Assembly: GCA_026989535.1 (NCBI GenBank)
Contig: JALSJD010000236.1
Location: forward strand, 1 to 41,050
DNA from: Cyclobacteriaceae bacterium
GTDB taxonomy: Bacteria; Bacteroidota; Bacteroidia; Cytophagales; Cyclobacteriaceae
DNA: 41,050 bases
Direction of reading: 5' to 3'
Part shown: positions 7,789-16,154 of the stretch, in pieces
How positions within the stretch are numbered: position 1 is the first letter of the stretch
Layout of the letters: every line of letters begins with the position of its first letter
Translations under genes and position numbers: made by a program
The notes under the pieces: generated by a model
Databases searched by the model: none
Seen by the model: only the letters and a program-made list of their open reading frames with translations
Told to the model about the DNA's origin: nothing

Positions 7789-7915
7789 GTATGGTAACAA
7801 TCTGTATAGTTAATGGCTATATTGTGCTAAATTTGAAGTTCAGTTCTTTTAATTAAGTTCTGTGGTAAACTGAAAGTTTCGGCTCTTTAAAACGCCACTA
7901 ACCATACAGTAATCG
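7789..7915 (+). repeat. attC-like imperfect palindrome
   Basis: CTGTATAGTTAATGGC (7802-7817) pairs with GCCACTAACCATACAG (7894-7909) with two mismatches. Inside, GTTCAGTT pairs with AACTGAA. Outside, GTATGGTAAC (7789-7798) has its partner not at the right end but at the left edge of the cassette (7046-7055), so the full hairpin forms only in the circular cassette. Short unpaired spacers (AAT and TAATC) separate the outer and inner stems, as in attC sites. A transcriptional terminator role is also possible. Confidence 0.5.
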
Positions 7916-8183
7916 TTAAAAGCTAATGTAACCGATGATAAGGACGAAGGCTTCTATACCGAAGGTGGTGGTTGCGATGGCAACCATGTAAAAAAAACAG
8001 GCATCCAAAGGAGAAATTGAGTCTGGTATTACTAAAGATGAGAAGTCTTTCTGCCATACCTTTGGGGTAAACATTTACCCGAATGATTGGGCTCGGGTTT
8101 AAATAAATTACATTTATTCAACTGAAGATCCGAAAGAAATTAAAAATGACACTTTAATGATTCAGCTTCAAATTAAATTTTAA
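7916..8183 (+). pseudogene. Decayed gene remnant, family unknown
   Basis: The frame from 7916 reads LKANVTDDKDEGFYTEGGGC then DGNHVKKTGIQ before a stop. A shifted frame continues ESGITKDEKSFCHTFGVNIY PNDWARV, and a third piece reads YSTEDPKEIKNDTLMIQLQI KF with a stop at 8181-8183. The pieces read like one exported or beta-rich protein broken by at least two frame changes. I do not recognise the family. It ends 11 bases before the sulfurtransferase start. Removing the cassette would place an ATG (7044-7046) directly in frame with its first codons. Confidence 0.4.
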
Positions 8184-8194
8184 ACATTAAAAAC

Positions 8195-9049
8195 ATGAAA
8201 AAAATAAGGATAGCAATTGTATTCATCTTATCGATAGTACTTACCATTGATTTAGTTAGTGCCCAAGATGCAATATCAGCTAAAGAATTACAGAACTATT
8301 TAAACCAAGATAATACCATCTTGGTTTCCGTACAAAAGGCAGCCGATTATAATAAAGTACATATTACGGGGTCGGTTCATTTAGATCATAGCTTATTGTA
8401 TAATGATAAAACAATGTTATTGCCAGCTCCTCAGGTTGCTCGAATACTAGGAGTGAATGGAATTGGTAACGATATGAAAATTGTTTTATACGATGGAGGT
8501 TCTTCTAAATACGCAGGAAGAATGTACTGGGTTCTTAAGTATATGGGATCAAATGATGTTAAAATACTTAACGGAGGCTTACCAGCTTGGAAAGCAGCTC
8601 GTAAACCTGTAACAAAATCGGTTATTAATGCCAAAGAAGCGACTTTTACACCTCATATTAATAAAGATTATTTAGCTACTATGAACACAGTTAAGGGAGC
8701 TATAAACAATAATAATTATGTAATTATTGATGCTCGTACTCCTGAAGAGTATAATGGCACCAATGAAACTTCCATTCGATTAGGGCATATTCCATCAGCT
8801 GTAAATATTAATTATGTAAATATGTTAAATGCAAAAGGTGAACTTAAATCGAATGATGAGTTAGCCAAAATATTTGCACATGCAGGAGCTACTAAAGATA
8901 AAACTATCATCGTTTATTGTAGAACAAGCGTGAGAGCAGGCATTGAGTTTTTTACACTTAAATCTGCCTTGGGTTATCCTGATGTAATGGTGTATGATGG
9001 TGCCTATAGCGAATGGCAATCGGATAGTGCAAATGAAGTTGCAAAATAA
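8195..9049 (+). CDS. Exported sulfurtransferase with two rhodanese domains
   Basis: 284 residues with a clear signal peptide (cleavage near VSAQ-DA, residue 24), so it works in the periplasm. It has the tandem layout of thiosulfate and 3-mercaptopyruvate sulfurtransferases. The first domain (about 28-140) lacks a catalytic Cys, with LYDGGSSKYAGRMYW at the loop. The second (about 165-280) has IIDARTPEEY and the active loop VYCRTSVRAG with Cys242. The family moves sulfane sulfur from thiosulfate or mercaptopyruvate onto an acceptor such as cyanide or a thiol. The CRTSVR loop does not settle which donor is used. It heads the sulfur module and is followed by a good terminator, so it is a separate transcript from the cytochrome gene opposite. 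Confidence 0.88.
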   Translation: MKKIRIAIVFILSIVLTIDLVSAQDAISAKELQNYLNQDNTILVSVQKAADYNKVHITGSVHLDHSLLYNDKTMLLPAPQVARILGVNGIGNDMKIVLYDGGSSKYAGRMYWVLKYMGSNDVKILNGGLPAWKAARKPVTKSVINAKEATFTPHINKDYLATMNTVKGAINNNNYVIIDARTPEEYNGTNETSIRLGHIPSAVNINYVNMLNAKGELKSNDELAKIFAHAGATKDKTIIVYCRTSVRAGIEFFTLKSALGYPDVMVYDGAYSEWQSDSANEVAK

Positions 9050-9060
9050 ACGTATTGTTT

Positions 9061-9089
9061 AGCACCTTCATTATTTGGAGGTGCTTTTT
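9061..9089 (+). terminator. Rho-independent terminator after the sulfurtransferase
   Basis: AGCACCT (9061-9067) pairs with AGGTGCT (9079-9085), followed by a T run. It lies between two convergent genes and probably serves the plus-strand one. Confidence 0.75.
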
Positions 9090-9104
9090 AATGCAGGTCT
9101 TACA

Positions 9105-10982
9105 TTAGTTAAAAATAGGCATCCTACATTCATCTGTAACTCTTCCCAATAAGTCCTTAAAATCATGATGAATTGATTGCTGCATCAATTTACTTTCTTG
9201 TTCGTGGCAGGTTAAACAAGCCCCAACGGTGAGTACCTTTTCTTGTTCGGAAACAGAGAATGCTCTAAAAGCTAAACGAGTAGATGATTTATACCCAGCT
9301 TCCTTTAAAAACCCTATCCAAGCATCAGAGGGCAATCCATCTTGAGGTAAGTTAGCATACTCAGGTTCAAAAGTCCAATGAGGTTGGATTCCAGTTATTA
9401 CAAATGCCAATTTACCACGGCCATACCCTAATGCTACAGGATTATTATGGCACGATTTACAATCTCGCCCAACAGCCGAAGTAGTGTGTGGAGATGCAGG
9501 AGCAAATAATCGATAAAACGTAGTGTCACTTGGCTTTTTACCACCATACCCAGATTGGTCGAGTGTAAAAATCATACCCGGAACTGCTGGCTTTATTGCT
9601 CTTTTTCCATCCTTTTCATTAATAGCCAAGGTTGGAGGTCCTACCAAAAATTCACCTGCATACTCAATCCAAGAACCTTGTTTATATTGCCTCTTTAAAA
9701 GGTCGTACCCGTTCGCTTTAGAGTCGTAATCTACATGGCAACCGATACATTGTGACGCCCAAGCGGTGTGGCAAGAAGAGCAAGTTAAATCTTGATGCCC
9801 AAACTCACGAGCACAACTACTACTTAGCACTGTTAGGATATACTCTATGCCATCCTTCTTTCCAATAAGTGTAGCATTCCCAATAGTATTAATATATGTA
9901 TTTAATAAAGGCACGTGCTGGTTGGCAGTTGCCAGCATTTGGGCGTGACTATACTTACGAGAAGCATAGATTCTTTTATTAATAGGGTCAAGCTCATCAA
10001 CACTAATCTGGTTCGTATTTCGCCCATGGCAATCTTCGCAACTAATCTTTACTGCATCCTCCTCATGAGTGTATTGCTTCCCATCTCCCATTACATCAGC
10101 ATACGTATGACAATCAATGCACAACAAACCTTTGGTATGATGCACATCTTCATTTATGTATTTAAATACACGGTCATCTTGCAAAGTTCTAAAGCCAGCC
10201 ACACCAGCTATATCCTTTTTGTTTAGTAAAGTTTCGTGATACCCTTCATAATTAGTAGAAATACGACCAGATCGGCTATGGCAACCAAAGCAATGATTAT
10301 TGGATATATTAAGATCGAGAGATGGATGAATTTTAGGTAAATCTCCCTTATCCGTTAAATAGCTTAAATGAGATTGCTTGCCCTCTATGCTATAATTTAA
10401 ATGGCAAGCATTGCAGCCTCCACCACGTGTAAGCTCATCTACAGGCCCTGTATGCTCTTTTTCATAACCTAGATGACAACGAGCGCATAAATTACGCAAA
10501 TGTTCATCAGCGGCACTATAACCAATTTCAGTTATTTCTTCAAAGCCATCAGGTGAATCTAGTTCTCCAAAAATATATTTATTAACCGATACAATTCCGT
10601 TATTGGTAGTCATTATTGATGATTGAATATTTTTAACCGCCTCAGCATGGCAAACGCCACAAGCCTGTTTCATATTAGAAGCATTACCCGGAATTAGCAC
10701 CATGCCCTCATGAGCCTCAGCCTTGCTGGTTGATTGGCTATCGCCAAAATGGCAAGTGGCACACCCAATTTGTGAATGAACCTCTCCCATACCTATCACT
10801 TGAGTATGACAATTAACACATTCTCCTCCACTGGCAATATGCTCATTGGTTTGTTTCTCAATTTCAACAGAAGATGTATTATCTATAGTATGTAAATACT
10901 TGAAAAGTGCAAAAACCAGCGTAACTAAAAATGTAATAAATAATAGAAGTAAAAAAGGTTTTTTCAACACTTTATTATGCAT
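9105..10982 (-). CDS. Membrane-anchored dodecaheme cytochrome c
   Basis: 625 residues. An N-terminal hydrophobic helix (KPFLLLLFITFLVTLVFALF) exports and probably anchors it. There are twelve CxxCH heme-binding motifs, from CVNCH near residue 56 to CLTCH near residue 590, with a gap between the eighth (CEDCH) and ninth (CSSCH). Many further His residues could be distal ligands. It is an electron carrier or multiheme reductase/oxidase subunit in the periplasm. It does not match any well-known fixed-number family I can name with confidence. It is divergent from the molybdoenzyme operon with a shared 264-bp control region, so it is probably the electron partner of that enzyme (inference). The last residues, ECRMPIFN, fall after the final heme motif and look unremarkable. 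Confidence 0.85.
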   Translation of the reverse strand: MHNKVLKKPFLLLLFITFLVTLVFALFKYLHTIDNTSSVEIEKQTNEHIASGGECVNCHTQVIGMGEVHSQIGCATCHFGDSQSTSKAEAHEGMVLIPGNASNMKQACGVCHAEAVKNIQSSIMTTNNGIVSVNKYIFGELDSPDGFEEITEIGYSAADEHLRNLCARCHLGYEKEHTGPVDELTRGGGCNACHLNYSIEGKQSHLSYLTDKGDLPKIHPSLDLNISNNHCFGCHSRSGRISTNYEGYHETLLNKKDIAGVAGFRTLQDDRVFKYINEDVHHTKGLLCIDCHTYADVMGDGKQYTHEEDAVKISCEDCHGRNTNQISVDELDPINKRIYASRKYSHAQMLATANQHVPLLNTYINTIGNATLIGKKDGIEYILTVLSSSCAREFGHQDLTCSSCHTAWASQCIGCHVDYDSKANGYDLLKRQYKQGSWIEYAGEFLVGPPTLAINEKDGKRAIKPAVPGMIFTLDQSGYGGKKPSDTTFYRLFAPASPHTTSAVGRDCKSCHNNPVALGYGRGKLAFVITGIQPHWTFEPEYANLPQDGLPSDAWIGFLKEAGYKSSTRLAFRAFSVSEQEKVLTVGACLTCHEQESKLMQQSIHHDFKDLLGRVTDECRMPIFN

Positions 10983-11082
10983 TTAGTAAAATCATCAAAA
11001 TAAAAGATTAAAAATAGTCTTAAAATGTATTCTAGCCATATTAATCACAAGACAAATACCTTTTTTTATTCATTTTTTTTTC

Positions 11083-11094
11083 TGATAAAGGTCA
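11083..11094. promoter_or_regulatory. Possible Crp/Fnr-type operator
   Basis: TGATAAAGGTCA fits the two-fold pattern TGAY-N4-RTCA bound by Crp/Fnr-family regulators. It sits in the divergent region between the cytochrome and the molybdoenzyme genes, about 150 bases before the latter. Control by oxygen or redox state would suit an anaerobic respiratory enzyme. A 12-base match in AT-rich DNA is weak evidence alone. I see no clear -33/-7 promoter pair here on either strand. Confidence 0.35.
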
Positions 11095-11246
11095 TAAAAT
11101 CATCCCTATTTCTAATGTAATTTTGATTCGTAATCAGTTGGATATCAGCTAAATTCTAGTATATTAGTATTTTTTTAATTTATAAAATCCAAGGTTACCT
11201 CGCTAAAAAGAGAGATTAAATTTTTAACTAATAATCGATTATTCTC

Positions 11247-13490
11247 ATGCGTACAAATCGAAGACAGTTTATTAAAATTTCAGCATTGGGAGTTGGAGGT
11301 TTAGCCGCAGTAGCCTCAACAACAAGTTTAGGTGGCTCACTCCTCGGCATTTTCGACTCAAGCGACCCAGGTCGTGACATTGATTTTAAGCGAACCGCAA
11401 CCTATTGCGAAGTTTGCTTTTGGAAATGTGCCGCTTGGATCAATGTTGACAAAGAAGGAAACATTGTTAAAATAATTGGTAACGATGACGACCCACATTG
11501 CAACGGACGTTTATGCCCACGTGGCACCGGTGGTGTTGGCATGTACAACGATACTGACCGGCTAAAAACTCCCTTAATTAGAGTAAAAGGAGTAAATGGA
11601 GCTGAAGACAGTTTTAGAGAGGCAAGTTGGAAAGAAGCACTCGATTTAATTGCTTCTAAAATGAAGGATATCAAGCAAAAATATGGAGCAGAAAGCTTTG
11701 CTTTATTAAAGCATGGTTCTTCAGGTTCACATTTCGAACATTTATTTAAAGCCTATGGCTCCGATACTATTGGCGAACCTGCGTATGCACAGTGCCGTGG
11801 ACCAAGAGAGCAAGGATTCAGTTCAACATTTGGTAGTTGGGTAGGCTCGCCTGAACCAACCGATATTAGAGATACTAAATGCTTGGTATTAATAGGTTCG
11901 CATATTGGCGAAAACATGCATAATACGCAAGTGCAAGAACTTGCCGAAGCTATCGATAAAGATGTTACCATAATTACAGTTGATCCTCGACTATCTACGG
12001 TTGCAAGTAAATCGCAACATTGGTTAGCCATTAAGCCATCAACTGATATTGCTTTACTACTAGCTTGGATGCACGTAATTATTTACGATGAGCTATATGA
12101 CGAGAAATATATCAAAAAATACACTTACGGTTTTGATGAGCTTAAAGAACACGTTAAAAATTACACACCAGAATGGGCCTATGGTATTACTACCATCGAA
12201 CCAAGTGTAATTCGTAAAACAGCTCGCAAAATGGCTGATGCAGCTCCTGCTGTAATTATTCACCCTGGCCGCCATGTAACTTGGTATGGTGATGATACTC
12301 AAAGAGAAAGAGCCATGGCCATCTTAAATGGCTTATTAGGTTCCTGGGGTAAACGAGGAGGTTTTTACCTTAAAGAAAAAGTTAAGATACCAAAATACCC
12401 ACACCCAGCATATCCACACCCTAAGTGGGGTTGGGAAGAAATTGGAGAAGAATACCCATTAGCTCAAATGGGATTAACCAACGAAATTATAAGGGCTTCT
12501 ATTCCTGAAGAAAATACCAAACATAAAGTAAAAGCTTGGTTTGTAAGTGGAACAAACCTACCTAAGAGTATCCCTGATACTAAAAACTTAGAAAAAGCAC
12601 TAGACTCCATCGAATTTTTAGCAGTTTGTGATACCATGCCAATGGATGTTACAGGTTATGCTGATGTGGTTTTACCTGAATGCACCTACCTTGAACGATA
12701 TGATAAATTAAGGTCTGCGACTAATAGGGAACCTTCAATCGCATTAAGAGCACCTGCAATAAAACCTAAGTATAACTCCAAACCTTCGTGGTGGATGGCC
12801 AAAAAATTAGGGGAACGATTGGGGCTTGAGGCTTACTTCGAATATAAAGATTATTCAGAAGTAATCGATTGGCAATTAAGGAAACTAGGTTCTTCATTAA
12901 AAGAAATGAAACGACTTGGTGTTAAAAAATTCAACCGAACTAGTGGCCCTCTTTACATTGCCAATGGCGAAGATTACGAGTTTGCAACTAACACAGGCAA
13001 AGTGGAATTATATTCTACCGAGCTTGCCGAGCTTGGGTTTGACCCCATGCCTAAGTACACCGCTCACCCAGAGCCAGAGCAGAATTTTTACCGATTAATT
13101 TATGGTAGAGCTCCAATGCATACGTTTAGTAGAACTTCTAATAATCCTAATTTAAGTGCACTAAAAGATGAGAATAAAGTTTGGGTAAATCCTAAAGTAG
13201 CAAAACTCTGGAGCCTAAAAAATGACCAAGAAATCTATCTAAAAAATCAAGATGGAGTGGTAACGACCTTTCCTATCAAGGTTAGGATTACTGAGCGGAT
13301 TAGGTGGGACTCTATTTATATGGTGCATGGTTTTGGAAATGCAAACAAAAAACTGTCGCGCTCTTATGGTAAAGGTGCCAACGACACTGAAATGATTACC
13401 AATGTAATGATTGACCCAATTATGGGCGGCACAGGAATGCGTGGAAATTTTGTCACATTTATTACCGATCTAAAATCAATTGTATCATGA
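11247..13490 (+). CDS. Phs/Psr-type molybdopterin oxidoreductase, catalytic subunit
   Basis: 747 residues with a Tat signal (NRRQFIKISALGVGG), so it is folded in the cytoplasm and exported. An N-terminal [4Fe-4S] site is formed by Cys54, Cys57, Cys61 and Cys90 (CEVCFWKC ... LCPRG). Cys183 in AYAQCRGPREQGF is the probable molybdenum ligand. Later family blocks are seen: TVDPRLS, WLAIKPSTDIALLLAWM and the C-terminal dinucleotide-binding domain. The size fits thiosulfate (PhsA) or polysulfide (PsrA) reductases, and is shorter than typical TtrA or SoeA. It overlaps the B subunit gene by ATGA. With sulfurtransferases and sulfur importers around it, a sulfur substrate is likely. The direction, reduction or oxidation, cannot be read from sequence. 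Confidence 0.85.
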   Translation: MRTNRRQFIKISALGVGGLAAVASTTSLGGSLLGIFDSSDPGRDIDFKRTATYCEVCFWKCAAWINVDKEGNIVKIIGNDDDPHCNGRLCPRGTGGVGMYNDTDRLKTPLIRVKGVNGAEDSFREASWKEALDLIASKMKDIKQKYGAESFALLKHGSSGSHFEHLFKAYGSDTIGEPAYAQCRGPREQGFSSTFGSWVGSPEPTDIRDTKCLVLIGSHIGENMHNTQVQELAEAIDKDVTIITVDPRLSTVASKSQHWLAIKPSTDIALLLAWMHVIIYDELYDEKYIKKYTYGFDELKEHVKNYTPEWAYGITTIEPSVIRKTARKMADAAPAVIIHPGRHVTWYGDDTQRERAMAILNGLLGSWGKRGGFYLKEKVKIPKYPHPAYPHPKWGWEEIGEEYPLAQMGLTNEIIRASIPEENTKHKVKAWFVSGTNLPKSIPDTKNLEKALDSIEFLAVCDTMPMDVTGYADVVLPECTYLERYDKLRSATNREPSIALRAPAIKPKYNSKPSWWMAKKLGERLGLEAYFEYKDYSEVIDWQLRKLGSSLKEMKRLGVKKFNRTSGPLYIANGEDYEFATNTGKVELYSTELAELGFDPMPKYTAHPEPEQNFYRLIYGRAPMHTFSRTSNNPNLSALKDENKVWVNPKVAKLWSLKNDQEIYLKNQDGVVTTFPIKVRITERIRWDSIYMVHGFGNANKKLSRSYGKGANDTEMITNVMIDPIMGGTGMRGNFVTFITDLKSIVS

Positions 13491-14020
13491 GATATGCAAT
13501 GGCGATAGACACAAAAAAATGTGTCGGATGTAGCGACTGTGTAGTCGCATGTCAAACAGAAAACAATGTACCCGAAGGGTTTTGTAGAGATTGGGTAACC
13601 GAATCTGTTTCTGGCACCTACCCACAGGTAGAAATAGAACTCCGCTCCGAACGATGTAATCATTGTGAAGATGCTCCCTGCGTACGGTGTTGCCCTACTG
13701 GCGCAAGCCAAATTGTAGATGGCGGAATTGTAATCGTAGAGCACGATGAGTGTATTGGTTGTGGTGCCTGTATAGAATCGTGTCCTTACGATGCCCGCTA
13801 CGTACACCCTGAAGGCTATGTTGATAAGTGTACTTTTTGCTTACATAGAGTAACTGAAGGATTACAACCAGCTTGTGTATCGGTTTGCCCTACTAAGTGT
13901 ATGTATTTTGGAGATATTGACGACCCTAACAGCGAAATATCGAATATGCTTAAAACTAGGAAGCAAAAAACACTTGCGCCTGAAGCAGGTACTAATCCTC
14001 ATATTTTTTACCTAATCTAA
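13487..14020 (+). CDS. Four-cluster ferredoxin subunit (PhsB/PsrB-like)
   Basis: 177 residues. Four cysteine groups bind four [4Fe-4S] clusters: CVGCSDCVVAC, CNHCEDAPCVRCCPTG, CIGCGACIESCPYDARY and CTFC...CVSVCPTKC. This is the DMSO-reductase-family electron-transfer subunit. It is carried through the Tat system with the catalytic subunit, since it has no signal of its own. It passes electrons between the NrfD-type membrane subunit and the molybdenum site. Its ATG overlaps the stop of the preceding gene (ATGA), and the next gene starts 7 bases after its stop, so A, B and C are one operon. Confidence 0.92.
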   Translation: MRYAMAIDTKKCVGCSDCVVACQTENNVPEGFCRDWVTESVSGTYPQVEIELRSERCNHCEDAPCVRCCPTGASQIVDGGIVIVEHDECIGCGACIESCPYDARYVHPEGYVDKCTFCLHRVTEGLQPACVSVCPTKCMYFGDIDDPNSEISNMLKTRKQKTLAPEAGTNPHIFYLI

Positions 14021-14027
14021 TAGTGTA

Positions 14028-14978
14028 ATGAAAGAAGAAATATTCATCAGCGGACGAAACCTGCCTCATATAGATCCACACCTCGAATTGTGGCACTGGC
14101 CAATTTCACTCTATCTGTTTTTAGGTGGATTGGCAGCAGGAATTTTATTTTTTGCAGCACTTGTAGTTCTTTTTAGAAAAGAAGACAAATACATTGGGGC
14201 TGTAAAATATGCAACCATTATAGCTCCAATAGCCATTGGAGTTGGGCTTTTGGCTTTATTATACGATTTATCGCATGTTTGGTACGCTTGGAGGCTTTAT
14301 GTAACCATACGACTAGAATCTCCCATGTCATGGGGTGCCTGGACCTTGATGCTAGTGATGCCAGTTTCTATGTTATGGACATTAAGTTATTTTAAAGAGT
14401 ATTTCCCTAAATGGAACTGGGATTTCGGTTTCTTATCCTATTTTGATTGGATCATAGATTTTGTCATCTATCACAGAAGAGTTTTAGCTTGGATTTTAGT
14501 ACCTTCTACTATCCTTTTGGGAATTTATACAGGCATTCTACTTTCAGCATTTAACGCAAGACCTCTTTGGAACAACTCCATTCTAGGGCCACTGTTCTTA
14601 ACTTCAGGTCTATCTACAGGAGCAGCGACCATTATACTAATGTCTAAGTCTCATGCAGAACGTAGGATGTTTAGTATGATTGATTTGGTATTGATTGGAA
14701 TAGAACTATTCTTAATCATACATATGCTCATGGGTATGCTTGCTGGTTCGCAAGTGCAACACGAAGCTTCTCTCCTATTATTAGGCGGTGAATTCACAGT
14801 GTCCTTTTGGGTTTTTGTCATCATCCTTGGTTTAGCCTTTCCTGCCATACTCGAAATATTCGAATTAGTTGGCTTTAAAGTACCTGCCATAATACCTGCA
14901 TTACTTGTATTACTCGGTGGAATAATGTTCAGGTTTATTATGGTAGAAGCAGGCCAGCTCACAAGGTATTTATATTGA
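14028..14978 (+). CDS. NrfD/PsrC-family membrane subunit
   Basis: 316 residues, almost all hydrophobic, with about nine transmembrane helices. The start (DPHLELWHWPISLYLFLGGL) and the later GARPLWNNSILGPLFL-like region (here AFNARPLWNNSILGPLFLTS) mark the NrfD / polysulfide-reductase C family. It anchors the complex in the inner membrane and exchanges electrons with quinone. It carries no heme-binding pattern, as expected for NrfD proteins. Third gene of the molybdoenzyme operon; the next gene starts 21 bases later. Confidence 0.9.
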   Translation: MKEEIFISGRNLPHIDPHLELWHWPISLYLFLGGLAAGILFFAALVVLFRKEDKYIGAVKYATIIAPIAIGVGLLALLYDLSHVWYAWRLYVTIRLESPMSWGAWTLMLVMPVSMLWTLSYFKEYFPKWNWDFGFLSYFDWIIDFVIYHRRVLAWILVPSTILLGIYTGILLSAFNARPLWNNSILGPLFLTSGLSTGAATIILMSKSHAERRMFSMIDLVLIGIELFLIIHMLMGMLAGSQVQHEASLLLLGGEFTVSFWVFVIILGLAFPAILEIFELVGFKVPAIIPALLVLLGGIMFRFIMVEAGQLTRYLY

Positions 14979-14999
14979 TAAAAGACTAAAATTAACATT

Positions 15000-15533
15000 A
15001 TGGATTTTTGGAAAGAAAATAAAACACATATTTACTGGAACCCATATTTTGGGGGGTTTATGCTAGGCTTACTGTTGATAGCAACATTTTACATTACAGG
15101 CCGTGGATTAGGCGCAACTGGGGGAACTAAAAGTGCCGTAATTACTACGGTTGATAAAGTAGCACCAGGTTATGCAAAAGAATCATCCTATTATTCTAAA
15201 TATTACGATGAAGAGAAAAACCCAATGAATAATTGGTTGGTTTTTGAAACTATTGGAATGATAGCTGGTGCTTTTTTATCAGGTGCACTATCTGGTAGAG
15301 TAAAATTTAGAGTTCAGCATCCTCCACATATCTCTAGCAATAAGCGATTGATTTATGCTTCCATTGGTGGTTTGCTCTTTGGGTTTGGATCACAGTTTGC
15401 AAGAGGATGTACAAGTGGTGCTGCTTTAAGTGGTTCTGCCGTGCTCTCCTTGGGAGGGTTTATTACAATGGCTGGCATATTTGGCACGGCCTATATAGTA
15501 GCCTATTTTTTTAGAAAAATGTGGATTAATTAA
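15000..15533 (+). CDS. YeeE/YedE-family sulfur-compound transporter, first half-size unit
   Basis: 177 residues with about four membrane helices. The conserved sulfur-passage motif is present as FARGCTSGAALSG (near residue 138), with Cys in the position used to relay thiosulfate or sulfur compounds in the YeeE/TsuA family. Full-length family members are about 350 residues with two repeats. Here each repeat is its own gene, and the partner starts 18 bases downstream. A long loop between the first and second hydrophobic parts (about residues 40-75) is rich in charged residues and probably faces the periplasm. It likely brings thiosulfate or a related species across the inner membrane with its partner. 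Confidence 0.85.
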   Translation: MDFWKENKTHIYWNPYFGGFMLGLLLIATFYITGRGLGATGGTKSAVITTVDKVAPGYAKESSYYSKYYDEEKNPMNNWLVFETIGMIAGAFLSGALSGRVKFRVQHPPHISSNKRLIYASIGGLLFGFGSQFARGCTSGAALSGSAVLSLGGFITMAGIFGTAYIVAYFFRKMWIN

Positions 15534-15551
15534 CAATAGAATTAGAAAATT

Positions 15552-16142
15552 ATGGGACCTCTTACCTATTTTGGAGAAATTTCAACAGAATGGAATTATG
15601 TTATTGCCATATTCATTGGCATGGCGTTTGGATATATTATGGAAGCTTCAGGCTTCTCCTCCTCACGAAAACTAATAGGCGTGTTTTATGGCTACGATTT
15701 TGCCGTAATTCGCGTATTTATCACTGCAACATTGGTAGCCATCATTGGCTTACTCTATATGGGCTACTTTGGGTGGATAGATTATTCTGTACTATTCGTA
15801 CACCCAACCTTTATATTTTCAGCTACTATTGGAGGTATAATCATGGGATTTGGCTTTATTATTGGCGGTTTTTGTCCTGGCACAAGCCTCTGTGCTTTGG
15901 CCATTGGCAAACTAGATGGTTGGGTATTTACCATCGCATTATTTATTGGTATATTTATTTACTCACTCGTATTTCCTCTTATAAAGCCCTACTACAACAT
16001 GGGCGACATGGGGCATATCACCATTTCAGAATATCTAAACATGTCAAATGCTTGGTTTACATTCTGGTTTGCAATTATCGCAGTAGCCATTTTCTATGTT
16101 ACTTCAGTAATTAGAAAAAAAGTAAAAGAAGTAAGGTATTAA
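15552..16142 (+). CDS. YeeE/YedE-family sulfur-compound transporter, second half-size unit
   Basis: 196 residues with about five membrane helices. It carries GYIMEASGFSSSRKLIG, typical of the family start, and the motif GGFCPGTSLCALAIGKLDG near residue 107, the second cysteine-containing loop of YedE proteins. With the preceding gene it would make one full two-repeat transporter. The gene order is the same as the domain order in single-chain members, so this is a split gene or a natural heterodimer. No frameshift links the two, since each has its own start and stop. It is followed after 12 bases by the first rhodanese-like gene. Confidence 0.85.
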   Translation: MGPLTYFGEISTEWNYVIAIFIGMAFGYIMEASGFSSSRKLIGVFYGYDFAVIRVFITATLVAIIGLLYMGYFGWIDYSVLFVHPTFIFSATIGGIIMGFGFIIGGFCPGTSLCALAIGKLDGWVFTIALFIGIFIYSLVFPLIKPYYNMGDMGHITISEYLNMSNAWFTFWFAIIAVAIFYVTSVIRKKVKEVRY

Positions 16143-16154
16143 ACATAATTAAAG

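Larger units (their letters stand above)
7047..7915 (+). mobile_element. Solitary integron-like gene cassette
   Basis: An 869-bp unit with one gene starting 15 bases from its left edge and a folded, attC-like sequence at its right edge. The first bases after the left crossover point give GTTACCATAC (7046-7055). Their exact reverse complement, GTATGGTAAC, lies at 7789-7798 just after the gene. In integron cassettes this is expected because the 5' edge derives from the same attC after recombination between G and TT. The right crossover would be the G/TT at 7915/7916. No integrase gene is in the window and the core does not fit the classical RYYYAAC/GTTRRRY consensus strictly. Confidence 0.5.

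Noticed and set aside
13364-13807. A 147-codon minus-strand frame opposite the ferredoxin subunit
   Set aside because: It is antisense to two solid genes and shows no recognisable motif.
11247-14978. Assignment as sulfite dehydrogenase SoeABC or tetrathionate reductase
   Set aside because: The catalytic subunit, 747 residues, is shorter than usual for those enzymes and fits the Phs/Psr size; the precise substrate remains open.
15590-16114. A 174-codon frame inside the second YeeE/YedE gene
   Set aside because: It overlaps a clearly recognisable transporter in another frame and its peptide has no family features.
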